A stretch of 11,551 bases of DNA from Thalassiosira profunda (taxonomy: Eukaryota > Bacillariophyta > Thalassiosirophyceae > Thalassiosirales > Thalassiosiraceae), in contig JALLAP010000603.1 in NCBI GenBank assembly GCA_036939355.1, positions 1 to 11,551 on the forward strand, read 5' to 3'. The position numbers and the translations under genes were made by a program. Under the pieces are notes generated by a model, which had not been told where the DNA came from, made no database searches, and was given only the letters and a program-made list of their open reading frames with translations. Of the stretch, positions 1-8,128 are shown piece by piece (positions within the stretch are counted from its first letter, which is position 1; every line of letters starts with the position of its first letter).

Positions 1-1115
1 CAATCCAATTTCGTCCTCAGCTCCATGTATTTCTCGTCCATGAGCAGAAGCTGTTCCTCGAGCGTCCGCCCCGAGTCTCTCAACTCGGTGATCACTTGAT
101 CTTTGCGCTCGCTCTTCCTCTCCAACGCCGCATTGCACATCTTCGACGTCTCCAGCTCGCGATGAAGACGCAACTGGTCGGCTTGAGACCGTGCCTTGGC
201 CACGGCCTCGTGCTTGAGATGAACCACAAGCTTGCTAATATGGTCGCTCAGTGCGACAACCTTGTCCTTTTCCACGGACAGCTCCTTTTGCACCCTGACC
301 TTGGCTTCGCGCTCGGTGCGCAAGCGCATATTCATTTGTGAGACCTTGAGGGACAAGTTCTCGACCCCTGCGGTGTGGTTGGCTGCTTCTTCGAGCTCAC
401 CCTGCAACGAGAGGATCTTTGCCTCGAGCGCCTCGTTCCGTTGCAATTCGCGGCCAAGACATTGTTCCAACCCCTGAATGACGCTTACCGACGATTCGTC
501 TCTCGTTAGGTCGCAGCCATGCGACTGCGATGCCTTGAGAGACGCAGACTCCTGGACGCGCAGCCGCAATAGCTCATCGAGGGAGACGTGGGAATAGTTG
601 TTCGCGTCGGCCACATTCATGCCCCGCAGGAGGGCGGTGCGAAACGACTCAACCTCCTGCCGCAGGAGGACCAGCGAGTCTTTGTATTTCTCCACCTCGA
701 GTGCCAGCGCCACGCCCTTCTCGCCTTCCGCAGCCAATCGCTTCGTCGCAGAGTAGAGTCGCTGTTGTAAGTCGGTAGATGATCGAGGCAAGTCCGAGCA
801 GTCTCGGTCGCTCGCTACTTTCTCTGCGGCGGACTGGCTTTCTGCGCTGTCGAAGGACCCTTCGTAGCTCTCGACGGAAGATCTGTCATCCCCTTTGTCC
901 TCTCGCCTGCCTCCGATCGGAATCGGCGGCTTGGAGGCCACGGGCGTCGAAGACAGCAAATTGGTTGCGCTCAGAGACCGTCCCGGATGCTCGTTCGCCG
1001 GCAAAGTCGTCTCCTCCGCCTCGAGATCGTCGTCGTATTCGTCCTCGTACGCAGACATGGCCAACGTTGGGGCTTGGTCGTCTGAAGCGTCCGTCGGGGC
1101 TTCAGGAGGCTTCAT
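1..1115 (-). CDS. Acidic N-terminus plus long coiled-coil protein, partial (C-terminus beyond left edge)
   Basis: The frame is open from the ATG at 1115 down to base 1, giving about 371 residues with no stop, so the gene continues outside the window. Roughly the first 115 residues are acidic and rich in Ser/Pro, with an early Asp/Glu/Tyr cluster (AYEDEYDDD). The rest is heptad-like, rich in Leu, Glu, Lys and Arg, and typical of extended coiled coil. A short conserved-looking block (VSLDELLRLR) lies mid-protein, and LLLMDEKYMELRTKLD is the last visible stretch. No enzymatic domain is seen. The ATG nearest the upstream promoter was chosen; an in-frame ATG at 1058 is an alternative. Long coiled coils of this kind are common in centriolar, ciliary, Golgi and motor-adaptor proteins, but I do not recognise the family. 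The gene is divergent from the ATP synthase subunit f-like gene. Confidence 0.75.
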   Translation of the reverse strand, partial: MKPPEAPTDASDDQAPTLAMSAYEDEYDDDLEAEETTLPANEHPGRSLSATNLLSSTPVASKPPIPIGGRREDKGDDRSSVESYEGSFDSAESQSAAEKVASDRDCSDLPRSSTDLQQRLYSATKRLAAEGEKGVALALEVEKYKDSLVLLRQEVESFRTALLRGMNVADANNYSHVSLDELLRLRVQESASLKASQSHGCDLTRDESSVSVIQGLEQCLGRELQRNEALEAKILSLQGELEEAANHTAGVENLSLKVSQMNMRLRTEREAKVRVQKELSVEKDKVVALSDHISKLVVHLKHEAVAKARSQADQLRLHRELETSKMCNAALERKSERKDQVITELRDSGRTLEEQLLLMDEKYMELRTKLD

Positions 1116-1369
1116 GTCTCCAGTCTGTCGACTCGAAGCCTCCGTTTTGGTGGGGTCGACCGTCGGCAGACGCTTAGGCTCGAATCCTTCAAATTTTTCA
1201 AAGTTTGACTTTTCAAAACGAATTTGAAAACTCGATTGTTTCGTCTTTTCAGCTTTTCAAAACGAAAATTTACGTCTGGCCGCCTCCTTTTTGTCTCCCC
1301 CGTCCTTGGCTCTCGCCATTCGCCATTTCCCCGCGAGGAAAGCACCCGTAACCCAGCCAGCCCGCAACC
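1116..1369. promoter_or_regulatory. Divergent intergenic promoter with repeated TTTTCAAA motifs
   Basis: These 254 bp separate two outward-facing start codons and must hold both promoters and both 5' leaders. The stretch 1190-1270 is clearly A+T-rich against a G+C-rich background. TTTTCAAA occurs at 1195-1202, 1210-1217 and 1254-1261, and in reverse orientation at 1223-1230. The longer form CTTTTCAAAACGAA is repeated exactly at 1209-1222 and 1253-1266. A promoter role is inferred from position and composition; no TATA box is assigned. Confidence 0.55.
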
Positions 1370-2031
1370 ATGGCGACGATCCAAGGGAGGCTCAACTCCA
1401 TGCTCCAGAGCACGGCGAACTACTACCGGCCGCTCTTCCGGTCTGGCAGGTGAGATTTGTGGCGCGGAGATGGCCCGACGGCGGGATAAACGGAGGAAGG
1501 GGAGGGCGTCTCTCCGTCGGCCTTCGTTGTGGCGTTGGGGCCTCTGGTGGGCTTGGTTGCCGCCCCGCAATCGTCCGAAGTCCAATCTCGCACCGACCAG
1601 GGCGTCGCCGTTGTCCGCGGCTTCTTGCCGTGGGGGGTCTCGGCATCCGCCGCCAGCACATAGTTTCGTCGCACCTCAACTCACATTTTTTGTGCACATC
1701 CTCCCTCCTCCGCCCTCCCTCTCCGCCCCCACCCCCGCGCCCTCCCAACAATTGAAACCACCGCCGATGATTCAGCGTCAAGCCGCTGTGGCACATCATG
1801 ATCGCCACCTCTGTCATCATGTACTCCCAGAACTACATCTTCAACAAGGGTGAGGCTTACTTTGCGGCCCACGTTCATTTTGTTGTGTGAGTTATAATTC
1901 AGGCCGATAATTCTCATCACTTAATCTCTCCTTGGCAAATGATAGGAGCCCATGTTCAGGCGGCGCGGAAGGAGCAGAAGGTTGCGCTCGAGGAGTACTA
2001 TGAGAAGCACGGAAAGTCGGGACACCACTAA
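1370..2031 (+). CDS. Small mitochondrial membrane protein, ATP synthase subunit f-like (three exons)
   Basis: The exons are 1370-1449, 1776-1849 and 1946-2031. Introns 1450-1775 (donor GTGAGA, acceptor TTCAG) and 1850-1945 (donor GTGAGG, acceptor ATAG) keep one frame and give 79 residues. The N-terminus is short and amphipathic and ends in a YYRPLF motif. It is followed by SGSVKPLW, one membrane segment (about residues 31-49, HIMIATSVIMYS core) and a charged, helical C-terminal tail ending in HH. The YYR motif, the Gly-Ser-Val/Ile junction, the single membrane helix with Val-x-x-Tyr-Ser and the basic tail match the layout of F1Fo ATP synthase subunit f, a peripheral-stalk/membrane-sector subunit of the inner mitochondrial membrane. 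The match is by pattern only, so another small respiratory-chain membrane subunit is possible. The first intron is longer than the whole 240-nt coding sequence. Confidence 0.6.
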
Positions 2032-2214
2032 AAAATATGGAGGGGGGATGAAATTCATCCTCTCGGAAATGAAGGGGGGACTGATCAATACTGTGGAGTA
2101 AGGGGAGATATTTCTGGGATATCGACTGGAAAGAAGGAGGGTCATCGAGGGGAGTCAGGTCTTTGAACAAACGGGAGCAATTCGCTTCTTTGTTTGGGGG
2201 AAGGGTGTTGGCCC

Positions 2215-2263
2215 AACAACGGAGAACTGTTTAACTCATTGTGATAAATAATGGAGAACTGTT
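2215..2263 (+). repeat. Two 17-bp near-identical direct copies
   Basis: AACAACGGAGAACTGTT (2215-2231) and AATAATGGAGAACTGTT (2247-2263) match at 15 of 17 positions, with start points 32 bp apart. Each contains AACTG, which is the core of Myb-type binding sites in several eukaryotes. A regulatory role is speculation. Confidence 0.5.
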
Positions 2264-2352
2264 CTCGGCATCCCTTTATTTACTCCAAGAGCGGGGAGAG
2301 GACCTGTAAACACACCCCTGCTGCCTCCTGTCCCCCAGCAGGTTGGTTGAAT

Positions 2353-2379
2353 GGGGGGAGGGAGGGGGGAAGAGGAGGG
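2353..2379 (+). other. G-quadruplex-compatible G-rich tract
   Basis: Four runs of at least three G (2353-2358, 2360-2362, 2364-2369, 2377-2379) are separated by 1, 1 and 7 bases. This fits the usual G3+N1-7 rule on the plus strand. It lies just upstream of the coiled-coil gene. Folding in vivo is not shown. Confidence 0.45.
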
Positions 2380-2653
2380 CCAGACAGGCTGAGAGGGCCA
2401 GCCCCCAGCCCCCTCTTTTCACAGATTTTTGCAACGCTCACACTCACATCAGCCCGGCCCTCCTGGCGACGGCGTGGCGCCTCCTCTGACCTCCCAGCAG
2501 GGCAGCGGGAGCTACCCCCCTCCTCTGGACGACGCCCCCCACATAACTGACAGTGGCTGCCAGCTGCGCGCCGGCAGCGGCAGCGTTGGCGACCCCCTCC
2601 TCCCTTTGAAGACGGCCTTCATACCTATCTGCCAGCGGCTGTCAGCTGTCGAA

Positions 2654-3952
2654 ATGGCGTCGAGCGGCGACGAAAAGCCAGAAGACGATCCGGCACATCT
2701 CAGATGTTGCCTGGCCGAACTGGCAGCTGAAATCCTTCGATTGCAGGACAATGCGGGAGCCCCAACCCGCCGGACGGGTGCGTTTGCCCCAGAAGCATTG
2801 AGACGATGGGCGGAAGTCGGGAATGGACCGCCGAACACACTAGATGACTCTCCCGCTACGCCTGGGCGCACAAAAGATACAACGCCCCTCGACTCCCTCC
2901 CCAGCCCAACGTCCACATCCGATGGGCGCTCTGAGGCCGCCGACTTATTGCGCAACAGCATTCAAAAGATGCAGATGGGGGATGAAAGTGGAGATGCTGC
3001 CCACCAGGTGGCAGATTTCACCAGCGAGGGCGACGAGCTGCGCGCCCAAAAGGGCCAAGCGGAAGCCGAGGCTGCGTTGCTGAGTGCCGAACTCGTCGCG
3101 CAGCGGGGCAGGCACGAGGAAGAAAAGAGGCAGCTCCTGAAGACGGCAAAGGATTTAAGGCGTCGGAATGAGGAGCTGGAAAATCGCATCATCGTGTTGC
3201 AAACTCGGGGGAGCAGGGCTCTTGGGGCAGATGTGTCTGCAGGGGAGGAAAGCGAAGGGGAGAACAAATTTGGGTTCCGTGTGAAGGCATTGGCTCAGCG
3301 ATTCGCCTCTCCCCACCCAAGGGGCAGTCAGCACAGTGCAGGGGGAGAGGACGGAAGGGGGGCAGAAAAGGCGAACTCTTGTGCGAGCAGCATCAACGCC
3401 AACGAAGAGTATGAGGTGGAGTTTGGCAATGGGCACTCGGCCACGCCAGGGAACGACGAATCGACAAAGCTCATTGCTGCACTGGAGGCGCAGCTTCACC
3501 AAGCAGAGCAGCGTCCCAGCATGCTCGAGCAGCGGCTCACCATTGTCAAAGAATCTGGCGACGCGGTTATACAGTCTCTCAACGAGGAGTTGGCAGATGT
3601 GGCCAAGGACAGAGCGTGAGTGCTCGCAATCGAACTGCTTGGATATATGTATGCAGCACATTCATGAATCTCACATTATCGTGGATGAACATGGCACAGC
3701 CGATCCGAAGCGGCCATGATCAAGGAGTTGAGCATACTGGACTCTCAGAGGCGCGCGGAAAGGAACGAATACGAGAAACGGATCCAGGAGTGGATTGCAC
3801 ACGACGCCAACAGGAAAATGGAGGTGGACGAGTATGAGACTCGCATAGAATCTCTGCTCAGCACGGTCAGAATGATGCATCAAAAAGACGATATGAGCCT
3901 TAGCCCTTCCGGGACCAACTCGGCATCGAACAAAGAGGGAGTTGTAACATAA
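2654..3952 (+). CDS. Coiled-coil protein of unknown function (two exons, 404 aa)
   Basis: Exon 1 is 2654-3615 and exon 2 is 3700-3952. The 84-nt intron (donor GTGAGT, acceptor CACAG) is phase 2 and joins KDRA to RSEAAMIKEL in one continuous heptad pattern, which supports the splice. The first ATG of the open frame is at 2654. The first ~100 residues are low-complexity and Pro/Ser/Thr/Asp-rich. Coiled coil follows at about 110-190 and again at about 270-385, with a disordered Ser/Gly-rich linker (about 190-265) between. The C-terminal half has a distinctive charged block (IQEWIAHDANRKMEVDEYE). No catalytic motif, membrane segment or signal peptide is seen, and I do not recognise the family. 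The stop codon (3950-3952) touches the stop codon of the convergent chromatin gene, so the 3' UTR must run antisense into that gene. Confidence 0.75.
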
Positions 3953-6900
3953 CTAAATCGTCATCTTGACTGGCGACTTCTTCTCCTCTTGCAACTGGCA
4001 GAGGACGTCGTCGAGGTCGACATTTCCCTGCTCACTCCGCTCTGCTTCGTTCGTTTCCTCGCATTCTCCGACAGGTGCAAGCTCTGGCATTGACTCAACG
4101 TTCATTGCCTCCACCTCGGAATCGTGCTGGCTCTCAGCATCGTCCCGGCGTTTTGCGTGGCTATGAACAAGCCTCCTTGCCATCTCTGCGAAATCGAGGT
4201 TCAGACCCTCCTCGGCGCCAAAGGCTGCCTTCAGCCCTTTCAACATCATTGGTTCTGATACAATCGACCACCTGTTGTGGCAAACCTTCTGTCCAAGTCC
4301 TCCAACGGCCCGCCCAACCGATTCCCAATCAATATCCTTTTTGGTTCTCAGAAATACCGCTTTGCACAGTTGCACGTCCTCGTCCTCGGTCCACTGATGG
4401 TTGACGTTCTCGACGACTCGCTCGCACTCCTTCGGGTCGTCCAGCCGGAGAAGAGCTGCTTCGGCTTTCAGTGCGCTGTTGCTCGTCTGACTGATGCGGT
4501 TGCAGGCGATTCTAGCAGCCTTTTGATTCATCGTTTGTTTCTCCTCGCTCGCAGTAGTGGCCGTGCCCGTAGGAACGACAATTCGCTTCCGATTCGAGGT
4601 CGAGACGTCGTCGGTATCGATGCCCGCGCGACGACGCATCCCCTCCCTCCCGCTAAGAACTCTCTTCTCACTTTTGCTCGCTCCCGCCTTGGCCGGCAGA
4701 GCAATCGCTGGCTGAGCTGCCGTTGCCAGGCCGCTCTCGTTCCCATTCAGATACGCCTCTGTTTCGTCTTTGTGGGCGTCGTTGCTGGCCAACAGAGCGC
4801 CCACGTCGCAATCGTCCATGCCAAATGGGTTGTCAGTAGCGTCAGAGACTGGATCGTCCAATCTCTCCTCTCCAAGCGCGCTGCTGATGTTCTGCAATGC
4901 GTGAGGGAGAAGTTCATTTTGCTTTTCGGGAGAGAGATTGCACTCGTCGCGCAAGTAGAGAGCGGGACGAATGAGGGTTGCTTGATCTCTTGTCGAAGAT
5001 GTGAGCTCGCTGAATCTGGCCTGACAATGGTTGTAGGATCTGCTCCTCAGAAAGTCGCAGTTCACCACATCCATCATAGAAGGGCCAAAATCCCATACTT
5101 GTTGCAGCTTGCTCGCCCGAAATATGAGCACGAAATCCTCCTCTTCACTCCAGCTGCCTGTCGATGTGCCAGACAAGAGCTCCTTCTCTCCATTGTGTTT
5201 CGCAACGGCTGCTCCTACCTTGCTCGTTACTTTCGCCTTCACTTCTTCCAAATCTACCAAGAGCTGTCGTTCGGCCATCTCTGCATTCCTAGCCGCAATG
5301 TGCTCCCCTGGATCGGAGTAGTTGAGTTTTTCTTGAGCTTTGCTCCCGAGTGCCATCACACCTTGGTCCCGGGCATATGCGGCGTCGGCTATGAGCTTGT
5401 AGGTACCCAAATCATATGTTCTCCTCAAAACACTGGCGTATGCTCGATGTCCATTGAGCCCCACCATTTCAGAGAGGGCCCTTGGCTTGGGTTTGGCGCC
5501 CAGAGATTCCAGGTGCTTGCGTGCTTCGGTCAGACTACGAAACTCATTTCCCTCCGGACAGAGGTAGATTTTGCGCGTGCCCTCCTTTCGCTTGACAGTT
5601 ATCATGGTCCACTTTTGGCCAAGTGCCGGGCAAGGAACAGGGTGTTTGCGAGCTTCAACCAGCGCGGCCGATGGCGGCCGATGGTAAGGCTTCTTCTTAT
5701 TGGCCCCCGTCTCCCTCTCGTGCCGCAGCTTGTCCTCTGCCGCCATCTCCTTGTACGGCCGCTTCTCCTCGTTGCTCAAATTCGTCCAGCTCTCTCGAAT
5801 GAGCTTGTCCACCTCAACTGAATTCTTATTGGAATGGTCGACCACGAACTTCGGGCGCACCTCGATCTGGTAGTAACCGAAGGGTGGCCGAGGGCCCCTG
5901 GGGTCCCCCGCATCGTCACTGGAAGGCTTGCTCGCCTCGTATGCCGCCAACTCCGCAGCGTACCTCTTCTTCATCTCCTCGTGCCGGTCCCTGTACGGCT
6001 GCTTCTCCTCTTTGCCCATTGCGTTCCACCGCTTGCTCATCGCCTTGGCCACCTCGCCTATCCCCTTCCTCGCGTGAGTCTCCTTCAGCTGGGGGCGCAT
6101 CTCGTTCTGGAAGAGGATGAAGGGGCCCGGGGGGTGCTTGGGGGCGTTGGGATCCTTCTGCTTCTTCTGCCGGCCCTCCTTCTTCTCCGGTGCAATGGAC
6201 GCTGGCTCCGCTTCCATCTCTCCAGCGTCGTAGTCGTAGTCGTCGTCGTCGTAGTCGTCGTCATCGTCGTCGTCGTCGGACGTCTTCTTCCTGGGCGCCG
6301 AATCCGCCTCCCCCTTCTTCTTGTTGCCCGCCGCGCCCGCCACAGTAGAATCGAGCGCGCCCAGCTTGACCTTGACGGCCAGCTGTTTGCCACTGGCCAA
6401 TACCGCGGCAAGTGCCGTTTTGGCTGCGGACTTTGCATCCGCCTTTTTGATGGGTGCATCGCTTGATGCATGATTTGTGCGCGCACTTGCACTAACACTT
6501 GCGCACGCACCGCCACTTCCGCCGGTGCCCTTGAGCGTCTTTTTCAAGGGAGTGTGGCCAGACTTCTGCGGCGACCTCTCGGACGTCCCTCGCTTGCAAG
6601 AGGTCGACGTGATGTCCTCGACGTCAGCGTCAGCGAGTGGCTTTTTGATGGGGGAGGAACCAAGACCAAGCAAATCCGCGGCCGGATTTTTTTCCGCCCC
6701 CCCATCACCACTCGAGCCAGACGAAGATGCCGTTGCAGCCCCAGTTGCAGCTCCAGTTGCGGCACTCCGACGCGTGCGCCTCCTCCCCGCGTTCTCCCCC
6801 GGCGTCTCCAGCTTCACCAGTTGCACGGTCTTGGAGGGGACTTCGTAGGCTGTCTCATTGCCCAACCAATACACCTTGACGAGTGCGTTGGCGCCCAAAT

Positions 6901-8128
6901 GATTCTTGGGACATGCGTCATCAGGCACGCCCAGCAGGACAGCCTGATGTTCGGTCTTGCCCTGGGTGATCACACAGACAAATCCGCTTCCGCGCCTCTT
7001 GACCTTCATCGTTTCATAGGTGATTGGGGGCTCGGGGGCGGGCTGGGGCTGCTCGGGATTGGCAGCCGCTGCCGATTTGAGGCGTTTGGAAGAGGCGCCC
7101 TCCTTCAGCCGCTGCTTGGAATGGCTACCGAGTGCCAGAGCCTCATCGCCATGTTGCGTCACGGAGGCGGTATCGTCGAGGCTGGCCGTGGGATTGCGCT
7201 CAACGCTGTTCGCCAACACGTCCGAAAGGAGCGCAAGTTGTGTTTCCCCCCCCAAATAATCATCTCCCTCGGCAAGCGCGAGCATCCCCTTGGTCACGTC
7301 GTTGGTCACGTCGTCGCGCTGCGCCGCCGGGGAGGCGTCGTCGTCGAGCACCCCCACGCCCGCGTCGCACTGCGTCCCCGGCGGCGCAGCGCCGTGGTCG
7401 CCGGGCGGCCCTGCGTCGATCTGCATCGCCGAGGAGGCAGCATCGTGCTCGCCGTCGCCGGCAACCGTCTCTGCATCATAACACGGATCGGGCTTGACCC
7501 TCCGTCGACCCCACTCGGATAACCGGCGGGCAGGTACTTCATCCACCGAATCGTTGCCCCATTTGATCCACTCCCACTCACCATTGCTGGTGTCGCCGAT
7601 TGGCTTGGCCAGGTCGTCTTTTGCGCGGAGCAGAGTTGCAATCTGCGTCGTGGCAGAGGCGATGTCTGACGTCTTTGCCTCTATGGTCCGGTCAGCTACG
7701 AAATGTGGTGGCACTTTTGTGGGGCGCGCGGGGGCGATGGAGGAGAGGCCGCTGCTCTGTGTTCCCGCATCTGCCCTACCATCGGTGGAGTTGGCGGCCC
7801 TCTGGGGATTGGATACTTCGTTCCCAGCTACAGTTTCGTCGTCGAAAGTGCCGGACGTTGAAAGGACGGGCGATGCTGCAATACCACCGCCGCTGGATAG
7901 AACGACGGAGGGGGCGTCGGCATGGGCCTGGCTGTGGCCGTGGTGCAGTTCTATTCCATCGAGGAGGTGGCGGTCGTTGCTGCTCATTCGTAAAAGGGAA
8001 TTTTGACCGTTGCTGTCGGGGTTGAGGAGGCGATCCATGTCGACCTCGTCCATTGCCGAGGTGTTGGGGGAGCTGTCATTGGCGCCAGGGGTGGCGGCGG
8101 CGTCCGCCTCGCCAGGATTGGCCGACAT
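3953..8128 (-). CDS. Multi-domain chromatin protein: Tudor-like, two HMG boxes, MBD-like, two Myb/SANT-like domains (1391 aa)
   Basis: One uninterrupted frame runs from the ATG at 8128 to the TAG at 3953-3955. An N-terminal disordered region carries a short Trp-rich segment (about 187-205, IKWGNDSVDEVP). A Tudor/PWWP-like β module spans about 371-440 (VYWLGNETAYEVPSK). A basic linker and an Asp/Tyr tract (618-634) precede HMG box 1 (about 659-735, DPNAPKHPPGPFILF, MSKRWNAM, PYRDRHEEMKKRY) and HMG box 2 (about 742-812, GPRPPFGYYQIE, WTNLSNEEKRPYKEMA). An MBD-like module follows at about 829-880 (GQKWTMITVKRKEG, NEFRSLTEARKHLESLG). Two Myb/SANT-like domains lie at about 991-1045 (WSEEEDFVL) and 1246-1298 (WTEDEDVQL, CHNRW). 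The HMG boxes are the firmest calls; the Tudor, MBD and SANT calls are pattern-level. HMG boxes bend DNA, MBD/TAM modules bind DNA, and SANT/Myb modules bind DNA or histone tails, so a nuclear architectural or regulatory role is likely. The frame extends upstream of 8128 without another ATG. The gene shares its promoter with the Spo11-like gene. Confidence 0.88.
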   Translation of the reverse strand: MSANPGEADAAATPGANDSSPNTSAMDEVDMDRLLNPDSNGQNSLLRMSSNDRHLLDGIELHHGHSQAHADAPSVVLSSGGGIAASPVLSTSGTFDDETVAGNEVSNPQRAANSTDGRADAGTQSSGLSSIAPARPTKVPPHFVADRTIEAKTSDIASATTQIATLLRAKDDLAKPIGDTSNGEWEWIKWGNDSVDEVPARRLSEWGRRRVKPDPCYDAETVAGDGEHDAASSAMQIDAGPPGDHGAAPPGTQCDAGVGVLDDDASPAAQRDDVTNDVTKGMLALAEGDDYLGGETQLALLSDVLANSVERNPTASLDDTASVTQHGDEALALGSHSKQRLKEGASSKRLKSAAAANPEQPQPAPEPPITYETMKVKRRGSGFVCVITQGKTEHQAVLLGVPDDACPKNHLGANALVKVYWLGNETAYEVPSKTVQLVKLETPGENAGRRRTRRSAATGAATGAATASSSGSSGDGGAEKNPAADLLGLGSSPIKKPLADADVEDITSTSCKRGTSERSPQKSGHTPLKKTLKGTGGSGGACASVSASARTNHASSDAPIKKADAKSAAKTALAAVLASGKQLAVKVKLGALDSTVAGAAGNKKKGEADSAPRKKTSDDDDDDDDYDDDDYDYDAGEMEAEPASIAPEKKEGRQKKQKDPNAPKHPPGPFILFQNEMRPQLKETHARKGIGEVAKAMSKRWNAMGKEEKQPYRDRHEEMKKRYAAELAAYEASKPSSDDAGDPRGPRPPFGYYQIEVRPKFVVDHSNKNSVEVDKLIRESWTNLSNEEKRPYKEMAAEDKLRHERETGANKKKPYHRPPSAALVEARKHPVPCPALGQKWTMITVKRKEGTRKIYLCPEGNEFRSLTEARKHLESLGAKPKPRALSEMVGLNGHRAYASVLRRTYDLGTYKLIADAAYARDQGVMALGSKAQEKLNYSDPGEHIAARNAEMAERQLLVDLEEVKAKVTSKVGAAVAKHNGEKELLSGTSTGSWSEEEDFVLIFRASKLQQVWDFGPSMMDVVNCDFLRSRSYNHCQARFSELTSSTRDQATLIRPALYLRDECNLSPEKQNELLPHALQNISSALGEERLDDPVSDATDNPFGMDDCDVGALLASNDAHKDETEAYLNGNESGLATAAQPAIALPAKAGASKSEKRVLSGREGMRRRAGIDTDDVSTSNRKRIVVPTGTATTASEEKQTMNQKAARIACNRISQTSNSALKAEAALLRLDDPKECERVVENVNHQWTEDEDVQLCKAVFLRTKKDIDWESVGRAVGGLGQKVCHNRWSIVSEPMMLKGLKAAFGAEEGLNLDFAEMARRLVHSHAKRRDDAESQHDSEVEAMNVESMPELAPVGECEETNEAERSEQGNVDLDDVLCQLQEEKKSPVKMTI
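6227..6277 (-). repeat. Triplet repeat encoding an Asp/Tyr tract
   Basis: On the plus strand this is a run of GTC units broken by GTA and one ATC. On the coding (minus) strand it reads GAC/GAT/TAC and gives about 17 residues of Asp with scattered Tyr (618-634). It sits directly before the HMG boxes, as acidic tails do in many HMGB proteins. It is a likely length-variable microsatellite, and every unit change keeps the frame. Confidence 0.75.

Larger units (their letters stand above)
2032..2653. other. Non-coding interval: 3' end of ATP synthase f-like gene and 5' region of the coiled-coil gene
   Basis: No convincing gene is seen on either strand. The first part should hold the 3' UTR of the upstream gene. 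The second part is an upstream leader or promoter and contains a 17-bp near-repeat, a G-rich tract and a good pyrimidine-plus-AG acceptor-like site ending at 2424. The frame of the downstream gene stays open from 2393 (after a TGA at 2390-2392) to 2653 and reads plausibly (Pro/Gly/Ser-rich), but it holds no ATG. An upstream exon spliced at 2424 is therefore possible. The only upstream ATG that I tested (2251, donor GTAAAC at 2306) does not keep the frame. Confidence 0.5.

Noticed and set aside
1224..1853. Plus-strand open frames through the promoter and first intron of the ATP synthase f-like gene
   Set aside because: They read through clear splice sites, give Pro/Ser/Arg-rich low-complexity sequence, and are in a different frame from the conserved exons.
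1892..2170. Minus-strand open frame across the last exon of the ATP synthase f-like gene
   Set aside because: It is antisense to a well-supported exon, with low-complexity sequence and no recognisable motif.
2251..2305. Possible first exon (ATG 2251, donor GTAAAC at 2306, acceptor at 2424) for the coiled-coil gene
   Set aside because: The splice phase does not match the downstream frame, so it would not produce the observed protein.
4277..5821. Long plus-strand open frame (514 codons) opposite the chromatin gene, with others at 5834-6466 and 6470-7522
   Set aside because: They are antisense shadows of the HMG/MBD/SANT frame, caused by G+C-rich codons. No protein-like motifs are seen, and the Val-rich part is just the complement of the Asp repeat.
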